Positions 10,641-20,286 of a stretch of 64,000 bases of DNA are shown here, piece after piece. This stretch comes from Nematopogon swammerdamellus. Its lineage: Eukaryota; Arthropoda; Insecta; Lepidoptera; Adelidae. The notes below the pieces were generated by a model that made no database searches, was not told where the DNA came from, and saw only the letters and a list, made by a program, of their open reading frames with translations. The number at the start of each line of letters is the position of its first letter. The first letter of the stretch is position 1. The position numbers and the translations under genes are program-made. The DNA lies in assembly GCA_946902875.1 (NCBI GenBank), contig OX336349.1, positions 15,647,891 through 15,711,890 on the forward strand, read 5' to 3'.

Positions 10641-10875
10641 GGGTGCGGTCAGGCTTTGGACGGGTAGCCGTACGACCGTGGATCGGCTGGCTGTGGTTCG
10701 GATTCAACTTGAAACTGTAGTTTCATCGCTTTATGTACATATTTAACTGGTAGGGATGAACCCGTTTGGATTGGTACACCAGCACTGAACGAATGTCGGT
10801 CGAAGGAAACTGCTATAAAAATTATACATGTTTTCCATTCAGTTCAATGTAGCCGGCACGACCAAAAAATATTTT
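10641..10875 (+). repeat. S1 SINE with partial 5S-like head, diverged
   Basis: It retains part of the head (GTCAGGCTTTGGACGGGTAG, CCGTACGACCGTGG) and the B box GGTTCGGATTCA, followed by the S1 body to TGTAGCCGGCACGACC. It is diverged enough to look older than the copies at 16341 and 47677. Confidence 0.75.
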
Positions 10876-12129
10876 TTTCTGTCGTACCTAGGTCACATGT
10901 AAATGACTTCGTTTGGTAGATAATCCTAATAAATAAAGCGAAATTTCTACGGGCGACCGACCGTGTAACGTACGAATATATAATATATGAAATATTCTAA
11001 TAACTCGAGAACCACTTTATAGATTTACATACGGTTTTGACTGTAACATTTCGTTACTTCTCAGGATCGATCACAATGCTACGTTATGGGGGCTTGAGCT
11101 GTGAAGTCACGCGAAAAATTGAAATTTTGGCTGTTCAGACATTTAACTTTATCTCCAAATGTATGACATTTTGAGGAAAATGAATAGTTTTGTGCACAAC
11201 TACATAAGAGTACCTATATAGTTTATTTTTTTCAGAATTTTCGAACCACCCTTAATAGGTCAAAGTTCGGCGACAAAAGTGCAGTTTTTTGTCAACTTTT
11301 AAACGAAATATTTGTTAAAGTAAACAAATTGATTATAGCAAAGTTATATATTTTTGAAATTGCCTTAACAATACCTATAGAATGACGTGACATTTTATTT
11401 ATTTAAAAAATAAAAAATAAAATTTGGTTTACATTTTGGGGTACCCTGTACTTTTCACAGGACTATTAGACAAACTTGTCTATAATATATCTAGCGGCAA
11501 AAATTAAACGTAATTTGGCGTCAGTTTCATCGAAATCGGTTCAGTAGGTCCGGAGATATCTGCGTGTGATCGACAGACAGACACCAGAGCGATCCCATAA
11601 GGGTCCCTTTTTCGCATTTTGCAACGGGGCCCTAAAAACGACTGAAGTACCTAGTTCATTTAGTAATTCATGAAAACTATTTTTAGCGTAGGGAGCGTTC
11701 AAAATATTTACCTATTTTGGTAGGGTTGGCACAGGAGGATAACATTAAATAATCAAAATATTTATCAGTTTTTTATTAAATACCTATGATATTTTTTTAA
11801 AGAAGTGACGTCATGCGACGGAAATGCGTTAGACAGCTGTAAACCGTGCATTATCACCATAGACTAGACAACTGTCAACCATACATAAACACCATATACT
11901 TACTTGGGAATCAAAAGGATCGCTGGTGAGCGAGCATGCAGGGAGGGGATCTGTCCCTTTCTTATACATAGGGTGATCTTGCGATTTATCATGTGGGATA
12001 AATGAGTTTACAAAAAGAAAATAAGCCAACCTTCGGAACAAAGCTAATAAAAGATGAACTAAACGTGGAACATTCATTTAGGCAGTGAATGAACGTGTAT
12101 GCAACCACTGCGAACGGAATCACTGCTTT
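10876..12129. other. Dispersed-repeat sequence, no gene
   Basis: Contains fragments typical of dispersed repeats: 'AATAACTCGAGAACCACTTT' (about 11000), 'TCATCGAAATCGGTTCAGTA' (11527-11550), a GACAGACAG tract, 'GCGATCCCATAAGGGTCCCT' (11590-11612) and GGGGCCCTAAAAA. It ends in unremarkable AT-rich DNA. The family is unnamed. Confidence 0.45.
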
Positions 12130-12204
12130 CCGCCTACGTACCTACTTGATAATATTTTCGTCCCACCTAGTGGGTGGTCTTTCCACACTCCGTTTTCGAT
12201 ACCA
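12130..12204 (-). mobile_element. RTE-type LINE fragment
   Basis: 'TCGTCCCACCTAGTGGGTGG' and TCTTTCCACACTCCGTTTTC are the reverse of the 'RPPxKWDDD' region of the RTE 3' ends (compare 52620-52670). The tandem array begins exactly where this fragment stops. Confidence 0.55.
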
Positions 12205-13285
12205 ACACGATAGGTCTATGGCCAGTGGTTCTCGAAATATGACCAAAACAAATGTTCATGTGACAGATGGGTAGATCTCATCGAGACGTCTAGTTTGAGT
12301 ACCAACACGATGGGTCTAAGACCAGTGGTTCTCAAGATTTGATCAAAACAAATGTTCATGTGACAGATGGGTAGATCTCATCGGGACGTCTAGTTTGAGT
12401 ACCAACACGATGGGTCTAAGACCAGTGGTTCTCGAGATTTGATCAAATCAAATGTTCATGTGACAGATGGGTAGACCTCATCGAGACGTCTAGTTTGAGT
12501 ACCAACACGATGGGTCTAAGACCAGTGGTTCTCGAGATATGATCAAAACAAATGTTCGCATGACAGATGGGTAGGTAGATCTCACCGAGACGTCAAGTTT
12601 GAGTACCAACACGATGGGTCTAAGACCAGTGGTTCTCGAGATATGATCAAAACAAATGTTCGAATGACCGATGGGTAGGTAGATCTCACCGAGACGTCAA
12701 GTTTGAGTACCAACACGATGGGTCTAAGACCAGTGGTTCTCGAGATATGATCAAAACAAATGTTCGCATGACAGATGGGTAGGTAGATCTCACCGAGACG
12801 TCAAGTTTCAGTACCAACACGATGGGTCTAAGACCAGTGGTTCTCGAGATATGATCAAAACAAATGTTCGCATGACAGATGGTTAGGTAGATCTCACCGA
12901 GACGTCTAGTGTGTGTACCAACACGATGGGTCTAAGACCAGTGGTTCTCGAGATATGATCAAAACAAATGTTCGAATGACAGATGGGTAGGTAGATCTCA
13001 CCGAGACGTCTAGTTTGTGTACCAACACGAGGGGTCTAAGACCAGTGGTTCTCGAGATATGATCAAAACAAATGTTCGCATGACAGATGGGTAGGTAGAT
13101 CTCACCGAGACGTCTAGTTTGTGTACCAACACGATGGGTCTAAGACCAGTGGTTCTCGAGATATGATCAAAACAAATGTTCGCATGACAGATGGGTAGGT
13201 AGATCTCACCGAGACGTCAAGTTTGAGTACCAACACGATGTGTCTAAGGCCAGTGGTTCTCGAGATATGACCAAATGAAGACGGA
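12205..13285. repeat. Minisatellite array, 100/104-bp units, about 10.5 copies
   Basis: Eleven occurrences of ACCAACACGA start at about 12205, 12301, 12401, 12501, 12605, 12709, 12813, 12917, 13021, 13125 and 13229. The early spacings are 96, 100 and 100 bp, and the later ones are all 104 bp. The 4-bp difference is a GTAG duplication (GGGTAGATC versus GGGTAGGTAGATC). Each unit includes AGTGGTTCTCGAGATATGAT and AAAACAAATGTTCGCATGAC. The last unit runs into a (GGAC)n tract and the end of an M1 element, so the array looks like an expansion inside or beside an M1-like repeat. Confidence 0.95.
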
Positions 13286-13353
13286 CGGACGGACGGACGG
13301 ACAGACGGCGTAGGCTTAGTAATAGGGTCACGGACACGGGACCGTAAAAATTA
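13275..13353 (+). repeat. M1 element 3' end fragment
   Basis: A (GGAC)n tract is followed by GACGGCGTAGGCTTAGTAAT, AGGGTCACGG and GGGACCGTAAAAATT, which is the terminal part of M1 as at 8229-8325. Confidence 0.7.
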
Positions 13354-13888
13354 TTATAAAGTTTTTATGTAGGTACTTATCTAGTGGACTCCTTCGGATA
13401 ATTAAAATATGATATGTTTTTATTCTTTCTATAATTGTTCATACACATTTAATAACCATATTTACACTTTTTTATATTAAAACAATATTATTTATTAATA
13501 ATAGTGATTTAATACATGGAACGAAAACGACTGACGTGCGTTGTGCACGCCCTGAGTTTGCCCACTGGTGGAGCCGGTATAAACCGGTTTCCGCTCGTAC
13601 GTGACGAGCCGCCAGTGGGACACGCACACACGCGCCTCAAGCTTGTAGTAGTGTACCTATCACAGCGCGGTTCTATGAAGCTTAGCTTCTGGTCGCTTCT
13701 CTATTCATAGCGCAGGCAGGACGGGGCAGCGGTCATGCACAAGTAGGATGTGTACGGAACCCTCAGTGTGTGAACACGTTCGCACTTTTTCAAACGTTCT
13801 TTCAAACGGCTTTTAAACTGAACCATTTATTACTAACTACGTTTTGTCACAGATCCGCTTGTGCGAATCATATTTTGGCCTAACAGGT
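13354..13888. other. No gene recognised; GC-richer 13516-13740
   Basis: A 64-codon frame (13516-13710) covers GC-richer DNA containing an imperfect inverted CCCACTGG...CCAGTGGG pair (13560-13620). Nothing identifies it as a gene. Confidence 0.4.
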
Positions 13889-14340
13889 GATGATAATCTT
13901 TATTCAAGAAAATATAAAAAATTTACACAAAGAACTAAAGAATTAAAACCTACCCAATAAACCTAACAAACATTGAATTAATTATCAAAGGGGCGTTTTC
14001 AAAAGTTCCCAGAACACTTGCGGCATTACCTCGCTAGATGGCAAGGCTTGCCATTTGAATAAAGTAGGCCCCAACGGTATGTCCTTGATTGCGGGATGCC
14101 AGTTGCGTCCACCAGCAGAGGGCCAAGTCTCTTAGCTAAGCTTTTAGCTTCACTGTACCACGGACCGAGGGTTTCAACTGCAATCGCAAAAAAATCGAAA
14201 TCTTGAATGATATTTCTATATTTGTTGCGTTTGAGACTCTCCGCCCCTGCCGCTGCCGCGCCAGCCGCTGCCGCGGCAGCCGCAAATAGGTATATTGTCT
14301 GTGATATGTCCCCAAGTAAGTATTTGTATTGCGCCAGCAC
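13889..14340 (-). mobile_element. Non-LTR retrotransposon 3' end (RT-ORF C-terminus)
   Basis: On the minus strand this encodes a C-terminal segment with the motifs 'AGAAAAGAESLKRNKY', 'IAVETLGPW', 'AKSLAKRLGPLL' and a broken 'GNA' end, then an A/T-rich 3' UTR ending near 13889. Peptides of this kind close the reverse-transcriptase ORF of retroelements common in invertebrates. A second copy lies at 53600-54085. The Ala-rich run has expanded through GCC/GCG repeats. Frame breaks show it is dead. Confidence 0.65.
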
Positions 14341-14988
14341 AATTCATTTTATTTTACCATGTGGCCAATCTGACCACTCAAAACAATGAAAATTCAACGA
14401 CAAATACTCGGTACAGTACAGCTCACCGTCGCCGTCATAGGTGTGGCCAGGGGCTGCGTTACAAGTTACAGTTGACGAGGTTTACGTTAGGCCGAATATA
14501 AAGACACTTTCACACTTTGCGACTGTTACTGCTGCTGCGCTGTTGTCGTAAATCAGTCGCAGTGACGACTGCAGTCAGTAGATTTATAACAGACTAAAAT
14601 TGAATGGCATATAATGAAATTTGTTTCAAATGATTTAAATTAATTATGTATTATATATGTGCATTAGATAGATAGAAACGCCGACTTATCCCTTAAAGAA
14701 ATTTCTTCAAATTAACCTTTGGATGTTTGAGAGTCGATTAAGTAAGTAGGTAAGTAGTAGCGATAGTGCTTCAAGAAAATGTGGGAAATTTCTATATTCT
14801 CATCGACAACCTGCTCAAACTAACTCGGCACAAAGTGTTGTCTACCGATAGCAGAATTTCGGTTGTATTTTGATACCACTATTAAAACACAAAAAAAAAG
14901 ACAGGAAAGAAAAGAACGTAAATAATATTTATTTTTTCCATTTATAAACATTACAAAATACTCTGTAGGTATACATAAAATAATAATA
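14341..14988. other. LINE 3' UTR remnant and unassigned sequence
   Basis: 'CGCCGACTTATCCCTTAAAG', 'AAATTTCTTC' and AACCTTTGG (about 14680-14728) match the reverse of the LINE 3' UTR seen at 48612-48845 and 20921-21005. The rest is AT-rich and has no recognised feature. Confidence 0.45.
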
Positions 14989-14996
14989 TTAGAAAC

Positions 14997-15198
14997 CAGT
15001 GGCGGGGCAAGACCTAAATTTGATTTGGGCATGATACATTTTGCGAGGCCCTCTCTGGTGACACTAGTAGAGTATGGATTTTATGGATTTTGACTGTCGA
15101 AATGGATTTCCGCTGCATGAACTTTTGAGGCGCGAGGCCCCTTGGGCCGCGAGGCCGTGGGCTGTCGCCCACGTCGCCCACGCCTTGCGCCGCCTCTG
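14997..15198. mobile_element. hAT-like MITE, 202 bp, 8-bp TSD
   Basis: Bounded by exact 8-bp direct repeats TTAGAAAC (14989-14996 and 15199-15206). The left end is CAGTGGCGGGGCAAG and the right end is CCTTGCGCCGCCTCTG, an imperfect inverted pair. An 8-bp TSD with CAGTG ends is characteristic of hAT transposons. There is no coding capacity, so it would depend on a transposase in trans. Its left end shares CAGTGGCGG with the 954-bp element at 36697. Confidence 0.85.
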
Positions 15199-15206
15199 TT
15201 AGAAAC

Positions 15207-16019
15207 AATACAAATGAGGAAAATAAAGCACCCTACGAATAAACATTATACAAACATTATTCGTACAGCGATAGTCAGAGCTCAGCGTTGTTCTGCAGCC
15301 CACGAGCGAGGACTGCAACGCCAAGCTAGTCCCGTTCCCAGATTACGTACTAAGACGACCAGTACTGCGTTAATTTTTACATACACACTTCAAAAAAGGA
15401 GGAGGGTCTCAGTTCGACCGGCACCTATACCTGTTTTTTACCTATACGTACTAAAAACATGGGTAACGCTTAACTCTGAATTGAGCAAAGTACTGCAGTC
15501 AAGTATTACAAAGTCGGCCAGTGTGAACTAGACTTAACCCAGCAGTGGACAATAGGATTGAATGCGGAACTGCAGTAGGCAGTCGTGTCGCTTTGACCGT
15601 GACAACTTGCCTACCTAGACTATATACCTACCTCTAGTACGTAACATAGCTAGATAGCTATAATATAAATCTAGTGGCTTTATTGTAGGTACGCCTAGAT
15701 TGGTCAGAAAGGAAACAAAGCCAGAAACAGCCCACTGATCTCTGTAAGAATTTGTTGAGTGCGTTGCGTTGGTACAACTAACTTAATTGTGACGCAAGCC
15801 TATAATAGATGGATATGCAGATTAAAATGTATTGTTGAATTTACCGAAAATTTAGCAGATTCAATGCTTGATTGCAATGAACATGGCACCAGTATGACTT
15901 TGCATTTGAAAGTTTGTATTACGAGTATATACCCCAAAATAATGGGTAGTAATCCGGCTCCAAGTGAAAAATATCTTCTACACAAATATATAATATATAA
16001 TAAATATATAATATATTAT
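15207..16019. other. No gene recognised
   Basis: Mixed sequence containing a 129-codon frame (15142-15531) that starts inside the hAT MITE, so it is not credible. The end is very AT-rich ('ATATATAATATATAATAAAT', 15986-16020). Confidence 0.4.
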
Positions 16020-16185
16020 TATTAATATTATAAACAGGTAAAGTTTGTAAGTTTGGATGTACTCGTAGGAGGTAATCTCCGAAAATACTCATCCGATACC
16101 AAACATTCTTTGACCAATATTTAGAATGTACCTTCAGGATGGACATAGGCTATGCTAGCGAAGTCGCGGCCAAAAGCTAGTATTA
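16020..16185 (+). mobile_element. Helitron-like 3' end
   Basis: 'AAACAGGTAAAGTTTGTAAG', 'GGACATAGGCTATGCTAGCG' and the terminal 'GAAGTCGCGGCCAAAAGCTA' + GTATTA resemble the 3' ends of lepidopteran Helitron-related repeats: a GC hairpin just before a CTAGT end. A similar end occurs at 32090-32130. It is non-coding. Confidence 0.5.
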
Positions 16186-16245
16186 TAGATAAACCTCCTA
16201 TAGGTAGTTATAATATAGATATAGAATACGTCAATTTACGAGTTT

Positions 16246-16331
16246 GTACCGTGTGGGGTCGGTACTTAAAAAGAATAGCCCCACTGCATCTCTCCCCGTC
16301 GCATGTCGTAAAAGTCGACTAAGGGATAAGA
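16246..16331 (+). repeat. S2/S1b-type SINE head fragment
   Basis: GTACCGTGTGGGGTCGGTAC, AATAGCCCCACTGCATCTCT and a GTCGTAAAAGTCGACTAAGG segment form the alternative head used by S1b and S2. It stops 10 bp before a complete S1 copy, so two head types lie side by side here. Confidence 0.7.
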
Positions 16332-16340
16332 AAATTCGTC

Positions 16341-16720
16341 AGCCTCGGTAGCTCAGTGGCGCGGTTGGTTAGTCAACTGTTATTAAGCAACGCTGAGCGC
16401 GGTCAGTGTTTGGATGGGTGACCGCTCGACCGTTGGAGGCTGACCGTGGTTCGGATTCCACGTTAAACTGTAGGTCCCTTCCCTTCTTACCTTACTAGGT
16501 GGTAGGGTTTATCCCGGCCGGGTTGGTACCACCGCACTGAACGAAACGTCGGTCGAAACGGCTATGTAAATAGTTCGTGTTTTCCGTCCAGTTTAGTGTA
16601 GCCGACATGAAATGAAGGGAAGCACTGACATGGCACCTAGTTCACCCTGTGTTATGGGCTGACATCACGGATGTTGTAGGTGATGTAGCCAACCGTGTCA
16701 GGTTCCATAAAAAAAAAAAA
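16341..16720 (+). repeat. S1 SINE, complete, 5S-rRNA/tRNA hybrid head
   Basis: Reference copy. 16343-16359 is A-box-like (TAGCTCAGTGG). 16380-16436 resembles the 3' half of insect 5S rRNA (TTAAGCAACG-, GAGCGCGGTCAGT-, TTGGATGGGTGACCGC). GGTTCGGATTCC at 16448-16459 is B-box-like. The body follows to AACCGTGTCAGGTTCCAT and an A tract ending at 16720. The promoter is thus a tRNA-like frame around 5S-rRNA-like sequence. The body after about 16475 is shared with S1b and partly with S3. Pol III transcription and LINE-driven mobility are inferred from structure. Confidence 0.9.
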
Positions 16721-16894
16721 GTAGTCAATTTACTCGTAACTACGCGGGTTACTTAGCATAAGATATGGAATACACAATTAAACATGTTTTTTTATCTTTA
16801 TTTTATATTGGGGCTTTGGTACACACACTGACCATGTTAGCTAGCCCCACTGGGAAACATAAAAAAATTATAAACATAAATTATTATGTTAAAT

Positions 16895-17060
16895 AAACAA
16901 TACGTCTGTCCGCCTGTCCGTCTGTCTGTCTGTCTGTATATCATTCGTTTAAAGAGCTGTATCTTTAGAACCGTAATGTACATATCTTTAGAGCCTTTTT
17001 ACATTTTCACAGAATATTCATTAATCGGAAAATCCCTTATCGGGCATAATTTTCACAGAT
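16895..17060 (-). repeat. M1 element fragment
   Basis: A (GTCT)n tract at 16903-16938, then 'GAGCTGTATCTTTAGAACCG', TAATGTAC and TTTTCACAGAATATT match the middle of M1 in the same orientation as 5906. Confidence 0.55.
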
Positions 17061-17885
17061 CTAGTAATTTTCTACAGACCTCGCTGTGAGTTCGTAAAAA
17101 CGCGATGTTTAGAAAATTACGAAGGATTGTTTATTGGAATCGAGCACGAGTGTGCTATCTATCTATTTAGGTGTACGTATTACTGGTGATTTCAAATAAT
17201 TTTGATATTTGAAATCGCCAGATATTTGAATATTAATATGATATTTTCAGAACTGTGTGCATAATAATAATTGTCCAGACGTTTGCAACGCGGTTTGATA
17301 TAGTATATTTTTTGCCATATATAATACAATCACGTTGTATCCCGACAAAAAAATATAAACAACTTAATTGAATATAATTATAAAATACTTACTCCAGAAA
17401 AAACCAACTTAAAAATTTTTACAAATGGTTTAAAACATTTTATTTTTATTTTATAATCTTAAACGTTCCTATGTTTAAGTGTTTTCAGGTTGGTTTTTGC
17501 ACGTCCCGCCACCACCGCCGCGTAGCCGCTAGCGCGACACGGTAGCGACAGTAGTGGTCAGCGACCTTGCTCGGCCACGCCCTGCCCCTTGCTTGCGCTC
17601 GCGAGCTGGAGAATGGGAGAATGCGACTGCGCGTGATTTTAGCGGCTAGGAAGATAATATAGGCTTCATTTGTATACGTTTACCTATATTTATTCTAGCT
17701 GTTCCCGAGGCTTCGCTTCCCTGAAAAATATTCCACAACCATACTCAGACAGATGTGTCTGGATACGTCCGTGAAATGAAACCCCATGTAAATGTATATA
17801 GTAGTTCTTGTCTTATAAGGGCTCATTTTGCGATTGGTTGAATTTTAATTTTTTAATTTTTTTAGTTTCAGTTTTAATATCGATT
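17061..17885. other. No gene recognised; GC-rich island 17495-17640
   Basis: The GC-rich island has CGTAGCCGCTAGCGCG at its left and CGCGTGATTTTAGCGGCTAGG-like sequence at its right, a possible inverted pair. A Helitron-like 'CTAGCTGTTCCCGAGGCTTC' motif lies at 17696-17716. No gene was seen. Confidence 0.45.
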
Positions 17886-18590
17886 AAAGGAGGATGCGAC
17901 AAAACTTCCCCACCTACCAATATCGACCGGACATTATGTCGTTGGAAAGCTCTTTTCATGACTGTCATTTGATACTATGGCGGTCAGACACAAATCACTG
18001 TGGGAAAAAAATAAAACGTATATCATATTAACTAAAAGAGAACATATAAATTAAATAACAGAAAGAACTTATAGAGAAAATTAAAACTAAAACTAACCTA
18101 AAAAAAACTTACCTATCTAACAAAATATAATTAAACATGAACTTATAAATAAAAAAATTCTTCTAGTTCCCGAGGACGCTTATAGCGTTGCCTCTTTGAA
18201 TTTCTAGGTTTATGGGCGTTTGAAGAAAGCTTTGGCACGCACTTCACGTATATCATTGTATCTTTTATATATATTATATAGTTTATTACTTATAGTAAAA
18301 CATCGTTATTACATCTTAGTGCCAGAATAACAAACTGTCATTAATTAAAACTGACAATTCAGGCATAAAATATATAAAAATAATTGCGACGACAGTAAAT
18401 CGATAAAACAGCTCAACAATAGAACCAAAGATTTACAAACTCACATCGGATTTGTTCTAGAGAGCGTTGCTGGTTATAATAACGCTTTGAGACTGACCGC
18501 TATACTAATAAATAAATGACAGTCTTGGTCGGTGGGGACGCGGTGGGGACGTGTCCCACACATATTTGACCATTCTCCTTTTTGTATTGT
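17886..18590. mobile_element. Possible TIR element with about 100-bp diverged ends
   Basis: The left end (AAAGGAGGATGCGACAAAAC, TTCCCCACC, ACTGTCATTTGATACTATGG, CGGTCAG) and the reverse complement of the right end (AAAGGAGAATGGTCAAATA, CGTCCCCACCG, ACTGTCATTTATT, TAGCGGTCAG) share blocks in the same order. This fits diverged subterminal inverted repeats. The interior is AT-rich and non-coding. No target duplication was recognised. Confidence 0.45.
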
Positions 18591-19299
18591 TCGTTCAGTA
18601 AATGCAAAGTAAATGCAATGCAAAAAAATGCATGTTTTTTTATGTTCCTAATAAAATATTACAATACAATATTTTTTTTATAATTTTAAACATGTTGGGA
18701 CCCATTTTTGCAAGTTTTTAATGCTTAAGAAACAATCATTTAACCACAGGAAGGCCATACGCGTTTCCTTCGTTTTCTCAGAAATCTCAGAATTTGATTT
18801 TGTTAGATAGACCAGTTGAGCTCCACACCCGTCAATTATCTAAACCAAATTGAAAGAAAACTAAAAGAATTCCACTTCACAAATTATCCATTTCGAAAAT
18901 GACTACTTATACGAAAACATATCATTCAAATTATCTCGGCTTTGACAACGGTTAACTACGCGCTGGAAATACCAATGCCTACGAGCTAACGAGAATCTAA
19001 TAGAGGCATTATCGAATTGCTCTTTAGCTGCATCTCTAATTGGCCCTAGGGTCAAAGCCTGCCATCATAGGATACCTAATACGGTGTAATATACGAGATG
19101 AGCTCTGCGCAGCCTACTGACGGCCGATTTTACCACATTTAACTTCATAAATCAACTCCTCTCAAATGTATGAGAAATATAATTTTAAGCGACAAATAAC
19201 TGTTGTAGAGACTTTCTTAACCGGAAGTGGTGAAAACGCACCATGAGTCCTAATTATTTTTAACCGACTTCATGAAAATAATAGGTTCGAAGTTCGATA
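18591..19299. other. No gene recognised
   Basis: AT-rich DNA without recognised features. Confidence 0.45.
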
Positions 19300-19368
19300 C
19301 GTATGCCTTTTTAGGGTTATATATCATATATTATATCATATCCGTACGAAAACCTATACTAAGCGTAC

Positions 19369-19448
19369 GCCCATCTTCATGAGCACTCTGCCTGGTGCGA
19401 CGGTCTCTGCCAACCGTCGCACCAGGCAGAGTGCTCATGAAGATGGGC
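19369..19448. repeat. Perfect 36-bp inverted repeat
   Basis: Arms 19369-19404 and 19413-19448 are exact reverse complements around an 8-nt loop. The right arm continues into a hammerhead-like sequence (see 19428-19470). The hairpin-bearing insertion is bracketed by near-identical M1 segments (AAAACCTATACTAAGCGTAC and AAAACCTATATAAGCGTACG, each followed by GCC), which resembles a long target duplication. Confidence 0.88.
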
Positions 19449-19470
19449 AAGCTTGGCCCGAAACGTCGAG
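19428..19470 (+). ncRNA. Hammerhead-ribozyme-like motif (Penelope type), degraded core
   Basis: CTCATGA (19433-19439; the consensus would be CTGANGA, so the conserved G is replaced by C) is followed by AGAT, a GGGC...GCCC stem with an AAGCTTG loop, and CGAAACGTCGA. The layout matches minimal type I hammerheads with a tiny ACGU stem III, as described for Penelope-like elements. The core substitution predicts no self-cleavage. The assignment is by pattern only. Confidence 0.4.
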
Positions 19471-19789
19471 CCACATAGCTCGTGAAGAACCGTGAGTAAA
19501 GCTGTTGTGTTTAAAAATAATGTCTATCAACCACGGTAATTTAAAAACCTATATAAGCGTACGCCGTCTATCTGTCTGTCTGTCCGATGTCTGCATCTTT
19601 GGAACCGTAATAACCAAACCGTTGAAATTTTCACAGAATATGTTTTATTTTGGCTAATATAACAACAAATAATAAAATATAATAATAAAAAACGTGAAAA
19701 ATTACAGGGGTCCCCATACAAGAAAGGTGTCTTTTGAACGTCTTTTTTTGTGGTGCGCGAGTCCAACTCGAACTTGGCCGGTTGCTTTT

Positions 19790-19925
19790 ATGGAAACATG
19801 ATATCACGTACTAAACCCGTGATGCCAGCGCATCAGACCTAGGTCAACTAGGTGGCATGGCAAAGGTCTGATTTGGTTGTGCCGCCCTGGCTACACTGAA
19901 TTGAACGGAAAAAACAAACTACTTA
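19790..19925 (-). repeat. S1-family SINE 3' fragment inside M1
   Basis: TTTTATGGAAACATGATATC, GTGATGCCAGCGCATCAGAC, GGTCAACTAGGTGGCATGG and CTGGCTACACTGAATTG match a reversed, diverged S1 3' half. M1 sequence resumes about 35 bp after it. Confidence 0.65.
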
Positions 19926-20008
19926 TATTTACACGACTACGGCAACCTGATGTTATAGGCTTAGTAATCAGTTTCTGTACGGTGTACGGAATCCTAAAAA
20001 TATAAGCG

Positions 20009-20286
20009 CAGATGTATGCATAGAAGTACTTATGTTTTTACCTTAACTTTGCAATGTTCAAGTACACTCGCCGCGACAGCAAGCAATAACATTTTAGATC
20101 TTGACATTTTGCGCCACCAATAGAATTAATATTAGCAATGCGTGTGCACTTCGCCCATACTCTGGCTGAACCCAAAACGCTTTGCATTCAAAGGATGTAA
20201 TCACAGTGGTAATCTTCCGTGTAAAAAAAACCTACTACATCTTTATTACGATTATTTTAGCTTCACTGAGATAAATTATTGCTACT
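20009..20286. other. No gene recognised
   Basis: A 64-codon frame (20142-20336) runs into the MITE that follows and has no recognisable feature. Confidence 0.4.

Larger units (their letters stand above)
19300..20008 (-). repeat. M1 element split by two later insertions
   Basis: M1 pieces occur at 19310-19370 (TTTTTAGGGTTATATATC, CGTACGAAAACCTATAC), 19543-19790 (AAAACCTATATAAGCGTACG, CTGTCTGTCTGTC, TTTTCACAGAATATG, GAGTCCAACTCGAACTTGG, CCGGTTG) and 19960-20008 (GGCTTAGTAATCAG, GTACGGAATCCTAAAAAT). The first two are separated by the hairpin element (19369-19540), which is flanked by a duplicated M1 segment. The last follows an inserted SINE fragment (19790-19925). Confidence 0.6.

Noticed and set aside
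12205..13285. Possible CRISPR array
   Set aside because: The units are about 100 bp, contiguous and nearly identical throughout, with no unique spacers, and the sequence is eukaryotic. It is a minisatellite.
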